Source: JABMQB01 sp964408795 (GTDB taxonomy: Bacteria; Bacteroidota; Bacteroidia; Bacteroidales; Prolixibacteraceae). From it: 64,000 nt of DNA. The notes under the pieces are model-generated. The model did not search any database. It saw nothing but the letters and a program-made list of their open reading frames with translations, and was not told the origin of the DNA. Of the stretch, positions 27,916 through 37,132 are shown in pieces. The position numbers and the translations under genes were made by a program. The stretch is from NCBI GenBank assembly GCA_964408795.1, contig CAYPAW010000081.1:58874-122873 (forward strand). The letters run 5' to 3'. How positions within the stretch are numbered: position 1 is the stretch's first letter; each line of letters begins with the position of its first letter.

Positions 27916-28554
27916 TTACCGGGTGAACATATCAACCAATTCCCCAGTAGTGATCCTTTTCACATTCAGTTTATCCCATTTATCATAAGGGGGTTCAATG
28001 CCGGGCAATTCTTTTATCGCATCCCGAATAACATATACATTGGCCACCCTTTTTGCCAAACCAACCACCGCATAATCCACACATACATTGGTGTACACGC
28101 CATAAACAAAAACCGTCTCAGGATTCAAAAGGCTAAGAATGGCTTCGGTATATGGATTGCCTGAAAAAGCATCAAAGGCATCTTTGCGAATTACAAAATC
28201 CTTATGTTCTTTGAGGTCAGGCATTCCCTCATAAATCAGGTACTCTTTATCCCAGTCAAAAATGAGTGGATTGTTAGGTTTGGTTTCCTTTATATGCTCA
28301 GCCCCTTCGGAGCCTGCCATGCAATGTTCCGGAAATGTATGTTTGAAATCCGGGTTTTTATCCAGTTCCGGTGAATTGATATAATGGTAATCCGCTGTAT
28401 TGATCACGCGAATTCTTTTTTTTCTGGCCAGGCGGGTAATGATTCTCAGGTTATCCTTAATTTCCTCAGCACCGGAGGCATACAACTTCCCGTCGGGATT
28501 CATAAAATCTTTTTGGGTATCTACATTCCAGAACAAAATATTCCTGATATTCAT
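27916..28554 (-). CDS. Isochorismatase-family cysteine hydrolase, nicotinamidase-like
   Basis: 212 residues. The catalytic triad is visible as Asp in VDTQKDF (about 12), Lys in IRKDAFDAF (about 124) and Cys in TNVCVDYAV (about 158). A metal site like that of nicotinamidases is suggested by ADYHYIN and by FPEHCMAGSEGAE, close to the classic F-P-x-H-C-x-x-G-T-x-G-A-E. The likely reaction is hydrolysis of an amide such as nicotinamide, but another small amide is possible. Cytoplasmic, single gene between trmH and dsbD. Confidence 0.85.
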   Translation of the reverse strand: MNIRNILFWNVDTQKDFMNPDGKLYASGAEEIKDNLRIITRLARKKRIRVINTADYHYINSPELDKNPDFKHTFPEHCMAGSEGAEHIKETKPNNPLIFDWDKEYLIYEGMPDLKEHKDFVIRKDAFDAFSGNPYTEAILSLLNPETVFVYGVYTNVCVDYAVVGLAKRVANVYVIRDAIKELPGIEPPYDKWDKLNVKRITTGELVDMFTR

Positions 28555-28598
28555 AGAAATCCGTTAAAACGTTTAAAGTATACAAATTCTTTCTTAAT

Positions 28599-30524
28599 TC
28601 AAAGTCCCAGCTTTATAAATTCCCGGAATTCTTCCTCATCAAAGGTAACTCCCAGGGTATATTCGGTACCGTCGGGCCGGATAATGACATGAAAAGGAAT
28701 GCTGTTGGTCTGGTATCTTTTTATGAGCAAATCCAGGTTTATTTTACCCAGGTTTTTTTTCACTTTTCCATCCACTGATGAAGTAATCCACTCTTCCTGG
28801 GGTAATTTGGTTCGATCATCGGTATACAATGCGATAAGCACGAAATGATCGGCCAGGAGTTTTAGGGTTTCCGGATCGGCCCATACGGTATTTTCCATTT
28901 TTTTACAGTTTGCGCAGGCATGCCCTTTAAAAACGATAAAAGCCGGTTTCCCTTGCTCGTTGGCGCAGGCCATCCCCTGGGCAAAATCAAAATATCCGGT
29001 AAGAGCATGGGGCATATGCAGGGTTTCGGCATACCGTGCCGGGCCACAAAGCTCCCCGGAAGAAATCCCGGGATCCCGGGGGGTCGTTCCAACCGTGTAG
29101 GATTCATTTCCTGCGGGAGGAATTAACGTGGAAACAGCAGTTAACGGAGCTCCCAGCAATCCACTGAATAAATAGACGGTGAAGACAAATACTGCTACCG
29201 AGAAAAGAAAACGGCCAATCCCCAAATGCGGCATTTCCGTATCATGTAAAAATTTGATTTTTCCCAAAAGATACAAACCCAACATAAAAAACAAAACAAT
29301 CCAGATAGCCAGGTATATTTCACGGGTTAACATGCCAAGACCGTATACCTGATCAATATTGCTCAGAAACTTAAATCCGAAGGCCAGCAGAATAAAGGCA
29401 AAAACTACTTTTACCGCATTTAACCAGCCTCCTGATTTGGGCAATTTTTTCAATGCAGAAGGGAATATGGCCAACAAGGTAAACGGTGTGGCGAACGCTA
29501 ATCCGTAAAAAAACATACCCAGCATCGGCCGGATACCACCATCCTGAACCGCTTCAATAATCAAAGCCCCAATAAAAGGTCCGGTGCACGAAAAAGAAAC
29601 AATAACCGTGGTAAGCGCCATGAAAAATGCTCCTGCCAACCCCCCCTTGTCCGCTTTGGAGTCGGTTTTATTCACCAGGCTGGCTGGAAGTACCATCTCG
29701 AAAGCCCCAAAAAACGAAATAGCAAAAACAACAAATACAATGAAAAAAATCAAATTGGGAATCCAGTGGGTACTCAATACACTTCCCACATTGGGACCAA
29801 ATACGCCGAGCGAAAACAAAGCTCCCAGGAGAGTAAAAATAGCCAGGATGGAAAGTCCGAAGAAAAAGGCCGTTGCAATGGCTTTTTTCCTGCTTTCCTG
29901 GTTCTGCATAAAAAACGATACGGTCATAGGAATCATAGGAAATACACAGGGAGTAAGAATGGATGCAAATCCGGCAAGCAGAGATATCAGCAGGAAAAGC
30001 CAGATCGTCTGTCCTGTTGTTGAACCCCGGGTGCCGGCAAATGGGACACCTTCCTGGGTTGATGAACCGGATGGAGTGTTGAACTCAAAAGAGAAATCCG
30101 CCTCATTGGGAGGCAAACAGGTTTCGTCGTTGCATCCCATAAAAAGAACATATCCCTCGATAGTAACCGGATCGTCCGATTTAAGTTCAATGGTCTGCGT
30201 GAAAACAACATTTAGGGTAAAATAACGCACATCCATAGCAAAAGCCGGATCATAATGTATTTCAGGTTCCTGAGATTTCTGTAGTTCTCCCACAAAATCA
30301 AACAGTGTGGTGTCCTGATAGACAACCTGCGTCGGGATTGGACCTCCTTCAGGTAGCGAAGTATCATAGAGGTGCCATCCCTTATCAATGGATGCCTTGT
30401 AATGCAAATGGACTTTTTTCCCGTCTTGTTCCATATTGAAAGTCCATTGAATCGGTTCAATGATCTGTGCTGACCCAACCAATGCTGCAACCCATAATAC
30501 AGCCGTTAATATGATTCGTTTCAT
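28599..30524 (-). CDS. dsbD: Thiol:disulfide interchange protein DsbD
   Basis: 641 residues from the methionine that starts a clear signal peptide (MKRIILTAVLWVAALVGSAQ); an upstream frame adds 21 unlikely residues. The order is a periplasmic N-terminal immunoglobulin-like domain with the Cys pair in GCNDETCLPP (about 122-131), eight membrane spans with the Cys positions LTPCVFPM and SFSCTGPF, and a C-terminal thioredoxin domain with CANC (about 542-545). It carries electrons from cytoplasmic thioredoxin to periplasmic thiol proteins and cytochrome c maturation. Confidence 0.95.
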   Translation of the reverse strand: MKRIILTAVLWVAALVGSAQIIEPIQWTFNMEQDGKKVHLHYKASIDKGWHLYDTSLPEGGPIPTQVVYQDTTLFDFVGELQKSQEPEIHYDPAFAMDVRYFTLNVVFTQTIELKSDDPVTIEGYVLFMGCNDETCLPPNEADFSFEFNTPSGSSTQEGVPFAGTRGSTTGQTIWLFLLISLLAGFASILTPCVFPMIPMTVSFFMQNQESRKKAIATAFFFGLSILAIFTLLGALFSLGVFGPNVGSVLSTHWIPNLIFFIVFVVFAISFFGAFEMVLPASLVNKTDSKADKGGLAGAFFMALTTVIVSFSCTGPFIGALIIEAVQDGGIRPMLGMFFYGLAFATPFTLLAIFPSALKKLPKSGGWLNAVKVVFAFILLAFGFKFLSNIDQVYGLGMLTREIYLAIWIVLFFMLGLYLLGKIKFLHDTEMPHLGIGRFLFSVAVFVFTVYLFSGLLGAPLTAVSTLIPPAGNESYTVGTTPRDPGISSGELCGPARYAETLHMPHALTGYFDFAQGMACANEQGKPAFIVFKGHACANCKKMENTVWADPETLKLLADHFVLIALYTDDRTKLPQEEWITSSVDGKVKKNLGKINLDLLIKRYQTNSIPFHVIIRPDGTEYTLGVTFDEEEFREFIKLGL

Positions 30525-30739
30525 TGTAGTAAAAATTGCTTTCTCATTCCTGTGCTCGCTGTAGCGCGCATACGTACTGTTGGTCATCTGCTTTGGTACC
30601 GGGTAAAATCCTGCTCATTTTTATAACGTAAGCATTCAAAGAAACGGACCAAATGATTGATTCCTTACTGCAAATTAACCAATATTATAAAAAATTGTTC
30701 GATCCATGCAGGAAACAGATGAGAAAACCGGAAAGAGTT

Positions 30740-32290
30740 TTACAGGATAATCTCTTCCATGTTTTCATCCAGAAAGTGGTATTCAAGAAAAGTATAGGAA
30801 TTATTGGCTTCCACCCTGATCCATTTAAAGAATTTCAGGAACCATTTTACCTGGTATGACCGGCATCCTTTGGTCAGGTAGGCAGCCACATAAGGGTGTA
30901 CCTTCAGGAAGACTCTTTTTTTATTAAGATCCTGAATGATATACAGCACTTTGTTGTTCAGTTCATCGGCGAAGAGGAGAGTGGGTACTACTTTCCCGGA
31001 ACCCTTACAAACCGGACATACTTCAGCGGTTTCGATGTGTTCTTCAGGTCGCACACGTTGCCGGGTAATCTGCATCAGGCAAAATTTACTTAAGGGAAGG
31101 ATATTATGTTTGGTTCGATCTTTATCCATTGCCTCCTTCATGTATTCATACACCTTATGCCGGTTCGACGATTCGTGCATATCGATAAAATCGATAACAA
31201 TAATGCCCCCCATGTCCCTGAGCCGAAGCTGGCGGGCAATTTCATCGCATGCAGCCAGGTTAACCTGTAAGGCATTGTTTTCCTGATTCAGACCGGCTTT
31301 TGAGCGATTGCCGCTATTGACATCGATGACATGAAATGCTTCCGTATGTTCAATGATCAGATAAGCTCCGTTCTTGAAAGATACAGTTTTACCAAACGAA
31401 GCTTTGATCTGTTTCTCAACACCGAAATATTCGAAGATGGGGGAGTTGCCTTTATAATACTTTACCAGCTTTTTTCTCTCTGTTTTGATGGAACCTATAT
31501 ACCCGCTGATTTCATTGAATACAACCAGGTCATTGACCAGTATGCTGTTGAAGTTTTTATGAAATATATCCCGGATCAGAGCCGTTGTTCGATCCATTTC
31601 GCCAATAATCAACGATGGGATGCGGGCCCTTCGCAATTTCTGAAAGGTCGTTTCCCATTTATCAATCAGCCTGCGCATTTCCTGGTCCAGTTCGGCTACC
31701 CGTACGTTCTCAGCTGCCGTTCGGATAATTAATCCGTACTTTTTCGGCTTAATGCTCTGAATCAGTTTTTTAAGCCTATTCTTTTCCTCGTTGGATTTGA
31801 TCTTTTGTGAAACGGATATCCGCTCGCTAAAGGGGAGAAGGACCATATACCTTCCGGCCAGGGAGATCTCAGAGGTTAACCGGGGTCCTTTGGTTGAAAT
31901 AGGTTCTTTGGCTATCTGAACCAAAATCTTATGCCCTGTTTTTAATATATCACTGATTTTCCCTTCCTTGTTAATGTCGGGTTCCGAATGAATGCGTGAA
32001 ATGGAAGTGATCCTGTTTTTGTGCGATGAGGCCAGGCGCACAAATTTATTCAGCGTAGCAAACTGAGGCCCCATATCCAGGTAATGCAAAAACGCATCTT
32101 TCTCGTAGCCTATATCGATGAAAGCCGCATTGAGACTGGGCATGATTTTTTTTACTTTGCCAAGGTAAATATCACCTACAGCAAATCTTGCCCCACTTTT
32201 CTCTCTGGTAAGTTCAACGAGCTTTTTGTCTTCCAGTAAGGCAATAACTATTTCGGATGGAGTGACATCAATAATTAAATCGCTACTCAC
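30740..32290 (-). CDS. rng: Ribonuclease G (Rne/Rng family)
   Basis: 516 residues. Near the N-terminus is an S1 RNA-binding domain (GDIYLGKVKKIMPSLNAAFIDIG, about 38-60), then the RNase H-like and 5'-sensor part, the catalytic Asp pair in VIDVNSGN and VIDFIDM, and the Zn-link CPVCKGSGK (about 424-432). It lacks the long C-terminal scaffold of RNase E, so RNase G is the better name. It processes 5' ends of rRNA and turns over mRNA. A hairpin terminator of the upstream HU unit lies just before it. Confidence 0.95.
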   Translation of the reverse strand: MSSDLIIDVTPSEIVIALLEDKKLVELTREKSGARFAVGDIYLGKVKKIMPSLNAAFIDIGYEKDAFLHYLDMGPQFATLNKFVRLASSHKNRITSISRIHSEPDINKEGKISDILKTGHKILVQIAKEPISTKGPRLTSEISLAGRYMVLLPFSERISVSQKIKSNEEKNRLKKLIQSIKPKKYGLIIRTAAENVRVAELDQEMRRLIDKWETTFQKLRRARIPSLIIGEMDRTTALIRDIFHKNFNSILVNDLVVFNEISGYIGSIKTERKKLVKYYKGNSPIFEYFGVEKQIKASFGKTVSFKNGAYLIIEHTEAFHVIDVNSGNRSKAGLNQENNALQVNLAACDEIARQLRLRDMGGIIVIDFIDMHESSNRHKVYEYMKEAMDKDRTKHNILPLSKFCLMQITRQRVRPEEHIETAEVCPVCKGSGKVVPTLLFADELNNKVLYIIQDLNKKRVFLKVHPYVAAYLTKGCRSYQVKWFLKFFKWIRVEANNSYTFLEYHFLDENMEEIIL

Positions 32291-32343
32291 AACCTGTTTT
32301 TTACATCGTATGATCGTTCAGGAATAAACCTCCTTTAAAAACA

Positions 32344-32381
32344 GATTAAACCTAAAGCATTTTTTTGCTTTAGGTTTAATC
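32344..32381 (-). terminator. Strong hairpin terminator of the HU/COX24-like unit
   Basis: A perfect 16-bp inverted repeat (gattaaacctaaagca and its complement) with a six-base loop, followed on the leftward strand by tgttttt. It lies 36 bases after the stop of the 30-residue gene and ahead of rng. Confidence 0.8.
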
Positions 32382-32416
32382 CAGAAACGTTAACGCTAAA
32401 AAGTAGAGTTAAAATG

Positions 32417-32509
32417 CTATTTTCTCTTCTTATGTCTGTTTTTCCGAAGCCTTTTTTTACGCTTATGCGTAGCCATCTTGTGTCTCTTCCTTTTTTTACC
32501 GCTTGGCAT
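32417..32509 (-). CDS. 30-residue basic protein, AURKAIP1/COX24-like
   Basis: A very short frame of 30 codons: ATG at 32509, TAG at 32417-32419. The product begins MPSGKKRKRHKMATHKRKKR and is about 60% Lys/Arg. I recognise it as the small Bacteroidota protein annotated as AURKAIP1/COX24-domain, related to the mitochondrial ribosomal protein mS38; a ribosomal role is thus likely. It begins 8 bases after the stop of the upstream HU/IHF gene on the same strand and is followed by a strong hairpin terminator, which supports one short transcript. It is easily missed by gene finders because of its length. Confidence 0.85.
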   Translation of the reverse strand: MPSGKKRKRHKMATHKRKKRLRKNRHKKRK

Positions 32510-32517
32510 AATCCGAT

Positions 32518-32802
32518 CTATTTAACGTTACTTTTTACTTGTGATACAAACGATTTCGCAGGTTTGAATGAAGGAATGAAATGTTCAGGAATAATGATTG
32601 TGGTATTCTTGGAAATATTCCTGGCTGTTTTTTCAGCTCTTTTTTTCACCACAAAACTTCCGAAGCCTCTCAAATAAACATTCTTTCCGTCTACTAAAGA
32701 GTCTTTTACAGTTTCCATAAAGGATTCAACGGTTTTTTGAACTGTTACTTTTTCGATTCCTGTGTTTTTCGAAATTTCGTTTACAATATCTGCTTTTGTC
32801 AT
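32518..32802 (-). CDS. HU/IHF-family DNA-binding protein
   Basis: 94 residues with the HU/IHF fold: MTKADIVNEISKNTGIEK start, YLRGFGSF turn (about 44-51), a Lys/Arg-rich arm and an unusual arm tip with ARNISKNTTIIIP in place of the standard RNPQTG. The C-terminal FKPAKSFV is kept. It is a second HU-type gene besides the one at 26868 and differs in the DNA-intercalating tip, so it may prefer other DNA shapes. A TATTTTTG box (matching TAnnTTTG) lies about 50 bases upstream. Cotranscribed with the 30-residue gene. Confidence 0.93.
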   Translation of the reverse strand: MTKADIVNEISKNTGIEKVTVQKTVESFMETVKDSLVDGKNVYLRGFGSFVVKKRAEKTARNISKNTTIIIPEHFIPSFKPAKSFVSQVKSNVK

Positions 32803-32851
32803 TGCTAAAAATATTTAGTTATCAACAAATTAAATTCAGTGATATGGTTTG

Positions 32852-32859
32852 CAAAAATA
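32852..32859 (-). promoter_or_regulatory. Candidate -7 box of the HU/COX24-like unit
   Basis: On the leftward strand the sequence reads tatttttg, an exact TAnnTTTG match, 50 bases before the HU/IHF start. I see no clear TTTG -33 element. Confidence 0.4.
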
Positions 32860-32937
32860 TAAACTTTTTAGAAATATAATACATTTCGTGTCAATAAATT
32901 TTGAATTTTATCAACATTTTAAATTACTTAGCCTCTT

Positions 32938-34002
32938 ATGGCCGATATGTTAAAGTCTCTGTACCATTGGTACCAATTCAACAAACGGAGGTTACCATGG
33001 CGGGAAACGTCTGATCCCTACCGGATATGGATTTCCGAGATTATTTTGCAGCAAACCCGTGTCAATCAGGGGAAAAGGTATTATGAACGTTTCATGAATC
33101 GGTTTCCCACCCTTGCAGAGCTGGCCCGCTCTGAAAAAAAAGATGTTCTGAAAATATGGCAGGGGCTGGGGTACTATCACCGGGCTGAGAACATTCATCA
33201 AGCAGCGCAACAGATTGTTGAAAAACATCAGGGCCGGTTTCCGGAAGAATACGATGACATCCTCGCTTTAAAGGGAATCGGTGATTATACAGCGGCTGCC
33301 ATAGCTTCCATAGCCTTTCATAAGCCGTATGCAACCATCGACGGGAATATCAACCGTGTTCTGGCCCGGATGTTTGAAATCAGGGAACCGTTACACGCTG
33401 CTTCCGGGAAAAATATCGTACGTAGAAAAGCCGTTGAGCTACTGGATTCTACCTACCCGGGGATGCATAACCAAGCCCTGATGGAATTGGGCGCCCTGAT
33501 CTGCCTCCCCTCCCGGCCTCTGTGTAACCAATGTCCGGTAGCTCAAGAATGCCTGGCCTGTAAAAACCAGACCGTAAATCAGGTGCCTGCAAAAAAAACC
33601 GCCGGAAAACAAAAAAACCGCTTTTTCTACTATTTCCTCTTTGAAGATCAGGATGCCATATACCTGCAAAAAAGAACAAAAAAAGATATATGGCAAAACC
33701 TCTATGAACTCCCCCTCATCGAAACACCCAATCCGGAAACCCCAAAAGAAATGCTGATAATGGCCCTCAACCAATTCCGGATTACCAACAACACCCTTCC
33801 GGAAGCTCTCATATACGGGCCTGTGGTACACCTGCTAAGTCATCAGAAAATTCATGCCACCTTTATCCATATCTTTAAAAAGAACATTCCCGGGATAATC
33901 GGTTCCCCGATACGCATTTTTAAAAAAGATATTGCTAAATTTGCCGTTCCCAGGCTTATTGAAAAATACCTGGTTGAAAAAGATTTAATCCCCAGCTCTT
34001 AA
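32938..34002 (+). CDS. mutY: A/G-specific adenine glycosylase
   Basis: 354 residues. The helix-hairpin-helix motif LKGIGDYTAAAIAS (about 111-124), the catalytic Asp in ATIDGNINRVLARMF (about 139), the [4Fe-4S] cluster Cys set C-x6-C-x2-C-x5-C in LICLPSRPLCNQCPVAQECLAC (about 187-209, split by spacers), and a C-terminal NUDIX-like domain for 8-oxoG recognition are all visible. It removes adenine mispaired with 8-oxoguanine. It opens the run mutY-ssb-gldE-gldD, an arrangement I recall as conserved in Bacteroidota. Confidence 0.95.
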   Translation: MADMLKSLYHWYQFNKRRLPWRETSDPYRIWISEIILQQTRVNQGKRYYERFMNRFPTLAELARSEKKDVLKIWQGLGYYHRAENIHQAAQQIVEKHQGRFPEEYDDILALKGIGDYTAAAIASIAFHKPYATIDGNINRVLARMFEIREPLHAASGKNIVRRKAVELLDSTYPGMHNQALMELGALICLPSRPLCNQCPVAQECLACKNQTVNQVPAKKTAGKQKNRFFYYFLFEDQDAIYLQKRTKKDIWQNLYELPLIETPNPETPKEMLIMALNQFRITNNTLPEALIYGPVVHLLSHQKIHATFIHIFKKNIPGIIGSPIRIFKKDIAKFAVPRLIEKYLVEKDLIPSS

Positions 34003-34082
34003 TTATATCATTGCAGGGAAATCGATATTCGAAGTATAATGTGTATCTTCATAGCATGATTAACCCTTAAAAAAATTAGAAA

Positions 34083-34529
34083 ATGTCAGTAAACAAAGTA
34101 ATTTTAGTTGGAAATGTCGGGAAAGACCCGGAAGTAAGACACCTGGATTCAGGAGTGGCAGTAGCCAATTTTCCGCTGGCTACTTCAGAATCCTATACGG
34201 CAAAAAACGGCGAGCGCGTAACCACCACCGAGTGGCATAACATTGTCCTCTGGAGGGGACTGGCTGAAGTAGCTGAAAAGTATGTTAACAAAGGAAAACA
34301 GCTCTACATCGAAGGAAGAATACGAACCAGGTCGTATGATGATAAAGATGGGAACAAACGATACATCACAGAGATTTATGGCGATGCAATGCAGATGCTG
34401 GGAAAACGCGATGATTATTCTGACAATACCAGCAGCGGAGATCAAAACCATGACAATGGACAAAACGATACGGCAGATGAACCGGATAATGAACAGCAAT
34501 CCCCTGAAGAAGATGATCTGCCCTTTTAA
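34083..34529 (+). CDS. ssb: Single-stranded DNA-binding protein
   Basis: 148 residues. An N-terminal OB fold (about 1-108, with KVILVGNVGKDPEVR and ATSESYTAKNGERVTTTEWHN split over strands), then an acidic disordered tail ending in DDLPF, the standard tip that recruits partner proteins. It forms tetramers on ssDNA. It lies between mutY and gldE. Confidence 0.96.
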   Translation: MSVNKVILVGNVGKDPEVRHLDSGVAVANFPLATSESYTAKNGERVTTTEWHNIVLWRGLAEVAEKYVNKGKQLYIEGRIRTRSYDDKDGNKRYITEIYGDAMQMLGKRDDYSDNTSSGDQNHDNGQNDTADEPDNEQQSPEEDDLPF

Positions 34530-34545
34530 TTCAAAAAACTAACCT

Positions 34546-35868
34546 TTGGAAGCTGAACAGGTACTTACTTCCGATTTCTCTTTCCTTTGGAAGATTCATT
34601 TCTACCCGGTAAGTGTGGAATCCTTAATTGGGTTAGTCGTCGTTCTCTTGTTGCTCACTGCTTCGGCACTGATCAGTGGCTCGGAGGTAGCTTATTTTTC
34701 CCTGAGTCCTAAGGACCGGATTCATCTGAAAAAAAGCAAATCCCGATCGATGAAAACCATTCTGAAGAATCTCGAAGATCCGGAGAAACTACTGGCTACG
34801 ATTCTGGTATCCAACAACTTTGTTAATGTAGGCATTATTATTCTCTCTTCCTTTCTCACAAGCAAGTTGGTTGACCTGAGTGCATCTCCGGTTCTGGAAT
34901 TTGTTTTTACAGTCGTCATAATAACCTTTGTCCTGCTTCTTTTCGGAGAAATTATTCCGAAGGTTTATGCCACCCACCGGGGAGTTGCTTTCGCCAAAAT
35001 AATGGCCTTACCCCTGAGCTTCCTGGGCCGGTTTTTTTCTCCGGTAACCCAGATTCTAATCCAATCCACCTCTTTTGTAAACAAACGGCTTTTAAAACAC
35101 AAAAAAAATATTTCCATCTCAGAAATTTCACAAGCGCTGGAACTTACTGCTGACCAGGAAATATCAGAAGACAAAGATATTCTGGAAGGTATTGTAAAGT
35201 TCGGGCATAAGAAAGTAGCTGAGATCATGAAACCCCGGGTGGATGTATTTGCCATCGATATCCAAACAAACTTTGACGATGTTGTTACGATCATTCGGAA
35301 TTCAGGATTTTCACGAATCCCTGTGTACTCCGGTTCTTTCGACCAGATGAACGGAATCCTGTATATAAAAGACCTGCTTCCCCATGTGCATAAGGGAAAA
35401 AGCTTTAAATGGCAATCCCTCATCAGGCCTCCCTTTTTTGTTCCTGAAACCAAAGGAATCAATACTCTGCTGGAAGAATTCAGGAAAAGAAAAGTCCACA
35501 TGGCGGTTGTCGTTGATGAATACGGAGGTCTGGCCGGTATTGTTACCCTCGAAGATATTCTCGAAGAAATTGTGGGGGAGATTGTGGATGAATACGACAC
35601 CGAAGAAATCTTATACAGGAAAATCTCCGATTCCCGATACCTCTTTGACGGGAAAACCCTGCTGGTGGATTTCTATAAAATAGTCCATACCGAAGAATCC
35701 CTGTTTGACGAAGTCAAAGGAGATGCCGATACCCTGGCCGGCTTGATCCTCGAACTGAAAGGGGAAATGCCTGCGACAAATGAAAAAATCAAGTGTAGAA
35801 ATTTTGTGTTTACAATCGAATCGGCAAACAACCGCAGGATAGAAAAAATCGGGGTGGAAATTCAATAA
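34546..35868 (+). CDS. gldE: Gliding motility-associated protein GldE (CNNM/CBS)
   Basis: 440 residues, probable TTG start 16 bases after ssb; no methionine is available before the first membrane span. It has a CNNM-type membrane domain with four spans (SGSEVAYFSLSPKDR at about 43-57), two CBS domains (MKPRVDVFAI, and the VVVDEYGGLAGIVTLEDILEE type motif) and a C-terminal CorC/HlyC domain. In Flavobacterium gldE stabilises GldD and supports gliding/T9SS function. It is followed by gldD, as in that phylum. Confidence 0.92.
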   Translation: MEAEQVLTSDFSFLWKIHFYPVSVESLIGLVVVLLLLTASALISGSEVAYFSLSPKDRIHLKKSKSRSMKTILKNLEDPEKLLATILVSNNFVNVGIIILSSFLTSKLVDLSASPVLEFVFTVVIITFVLLLFGEIIPKVYATHRGVAFAKIMALPLSFLGRFFSPVTQILIQSTSFVNKRLLKHKKNISISEISQALELTADQEISEDKDILEGIVKFGHKKVAEIMKPRVDVFAIDIQTNFDDVVTIIRNSGFSRIPVYSGSFDQMNGILYIKDLLPHVHKGKSFKWQSLIRPPFFVPETKGINTLLEEFRKRKVHMAVVVDEYGGLAGIVTLEDILEEIVGEIVDEYDTEEILYRKISDSRYLFDGKTLLVDFYKIVHTEESLFDEVKGDADTLAGLILELKGEMPATNEKIKCRNFVFTIESANNRRIEKIGVEIQ

Positions 35869-35903
35869 ATCCGGATAAACTCCGTTTTTTTGACGTTTCG
35901 AGG

Positions 35904-36491
35904 ATGAAAAAAAAATATACGATACTGATGCTGGTTTTGCTGGTAGTCTGCGGATGCAAGAACAAAACAACGCCAAAGCCACGGGGTTACTTCCGGATCT
36001 CTTTTCCGGAAAAGAGCTATACCGATTTTAACCCACCGCTCTATCCCTACCGGTTTGAAATACCCGCATACGCAAGAATCCTGAAACCTGCAGGAAAGGA
36101 TACATTTCCTTACGATATCAACATCTCCATACCGGAAAACAAAGCGGATATTCATATCTCATACAAACCGATTTCTTCCGGTAACAATCAGGAAAGACTC
36201 AGAGCCTTGTTGGAGGATTCAAGAACCCTGGCCTATAAACATACCATCAAAGCAGAAACCATCGAAGAACAGATTTTTATCAATGCTGCAGAAAAGGTCT
36301 ACGGAACGGTTTTTCTGATTGAAGGAAATGCTGCCTCGCCCATGCAATTCTTTCTGACCGATAGCACCCGTCACTTTTTGCGGGGAGCTTTTTATATCAG
36401 GGATATTCCCAATACAGACTCTTTGCAACCGGTAATCGATTTCCTGAGACCTGATGTATTCCGATTAATAGAAACAACTTCGTGGAATTAA
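35904..36491 (+). CDS. gldD: Gliding motility lipoprotein GldD
   Basis: 195 residues with a lipoprotein signal (LVLLVVCGC, Cys about 17-18). Characteristic are PKPRGYFRISFP, YPYRFEIP, INISIPENKADIHISY, and the C-terminal FLRGAFYIRDIPNTDSL and RLIETTSWN. GldD is one of the lipoproteins required for gliding and T9SS secretion in Flavobacterium; in non-gliding Bacteroidota it is kept with T9SS. It ends one base before the next gene starts. Confidence 0.93.
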   Translation: MKKKYTILMLVLLVVCGCKNKTTPKPRGYFRISFPEKSYTDFNPPLYPYRFEIPAYARILKPAGKDTFPYDINISIPENKADIHISYKPISSGNNQERLRALLEDSRTLAYKHTIKAETIEEQIFINAAEKVYGTVFLIEGNAASPMQFFLTDSTRHFLRGAFYIRDIPNTDSLQPVIDFLRPDVFRLIETTSWN

Positions 36492-37121
36492 ATGCCGCTG
36501 TTACGAATCATAGAACTGGAAAAAGGAAGAATGGCCCTGTGGAAAATAAAGGGGGATGAATCGGAATATTCAGCCGTTTATCCGTATCTGGAAAAAGACC
36601 CGGCTTTTCAGCAAAACAAACACTCCCGCCGGCGACTTGAAATGCTGGCTTCCCGTTCATTGCTGATGGAACTGCTGGGGGAAGTTCCCCTCATTCACTA
36701 CGGGACCAGTGGCCAACCGTATCTGCCAGGGAAAAATATCCGGTTGAGTATCTCCCACTCCGCAGCGATAGCTGCCGTTATTCTTTATGAAAAACAGGTC
36801 GGGATAGATGTGGAATCCCTGGGGCGTCCGTTCGAAAAAATCGCTCCGAAGTTTCTGTCTGTTGAAGAACAAAATTTCATCAGGAACTCCGGATCACCTG
36901 AAAAAATGAACCTGCTCTGTTGGTGCGCAAAAGAAGCAGTCTTTAAATGGCAGGAAACCCGGGGTGTCGATTTCATCCATCAGATTCAGATCCAACCCTT
37001 TCAGGCTTCCAAACAGGGAAATATGAAAATAACCTTTGTGGATGTCAAAAGAACTTTCCATCTGATCGCGGAATATTTCTTCATTGAAAACAATGCGGTG
37101 GTTTGGTGTGTTCAATCATAA
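36492..37121 (+). CDS. 4'-phosphopantetheinyl transferase (Sfp-type)
   Basis: 209 residues. The Mg2+/CoA site is seen in VGIDVESLGR (about 99-108) and in CWCAKEAVFKW (about 144-154), together with ISHSAAIAAV. It transfers the phosphopantetheine arm from CoA to an acyl or peptidyl carrier protein. It abuts gldD directly and overlaps nothing essential of zwf if zwf starts at 37133. The carrier protein it serves is not in the window. Confidence 0.93.
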   Translation: MPLLRIIELEKGRMALWKIKGDESEYSAVYPYLEKDPAFQQNKHSRRRLEMLASRSLLMELLGEVPLIHYGTSGQPYLPGKNIRLSISHSAAIAAVILYEKQVGIDVESLGRPFEKIAPKFLSVEEQNFIRNSGSPEKMNLLCWCAKEAVFKWQETRGVDFIHQIQIQPFQASKQGNMKITFVDVKRTFHLIAEYFFIENNAVVWCVQS

Positions 37122-37132
37122 AAATAACACAA

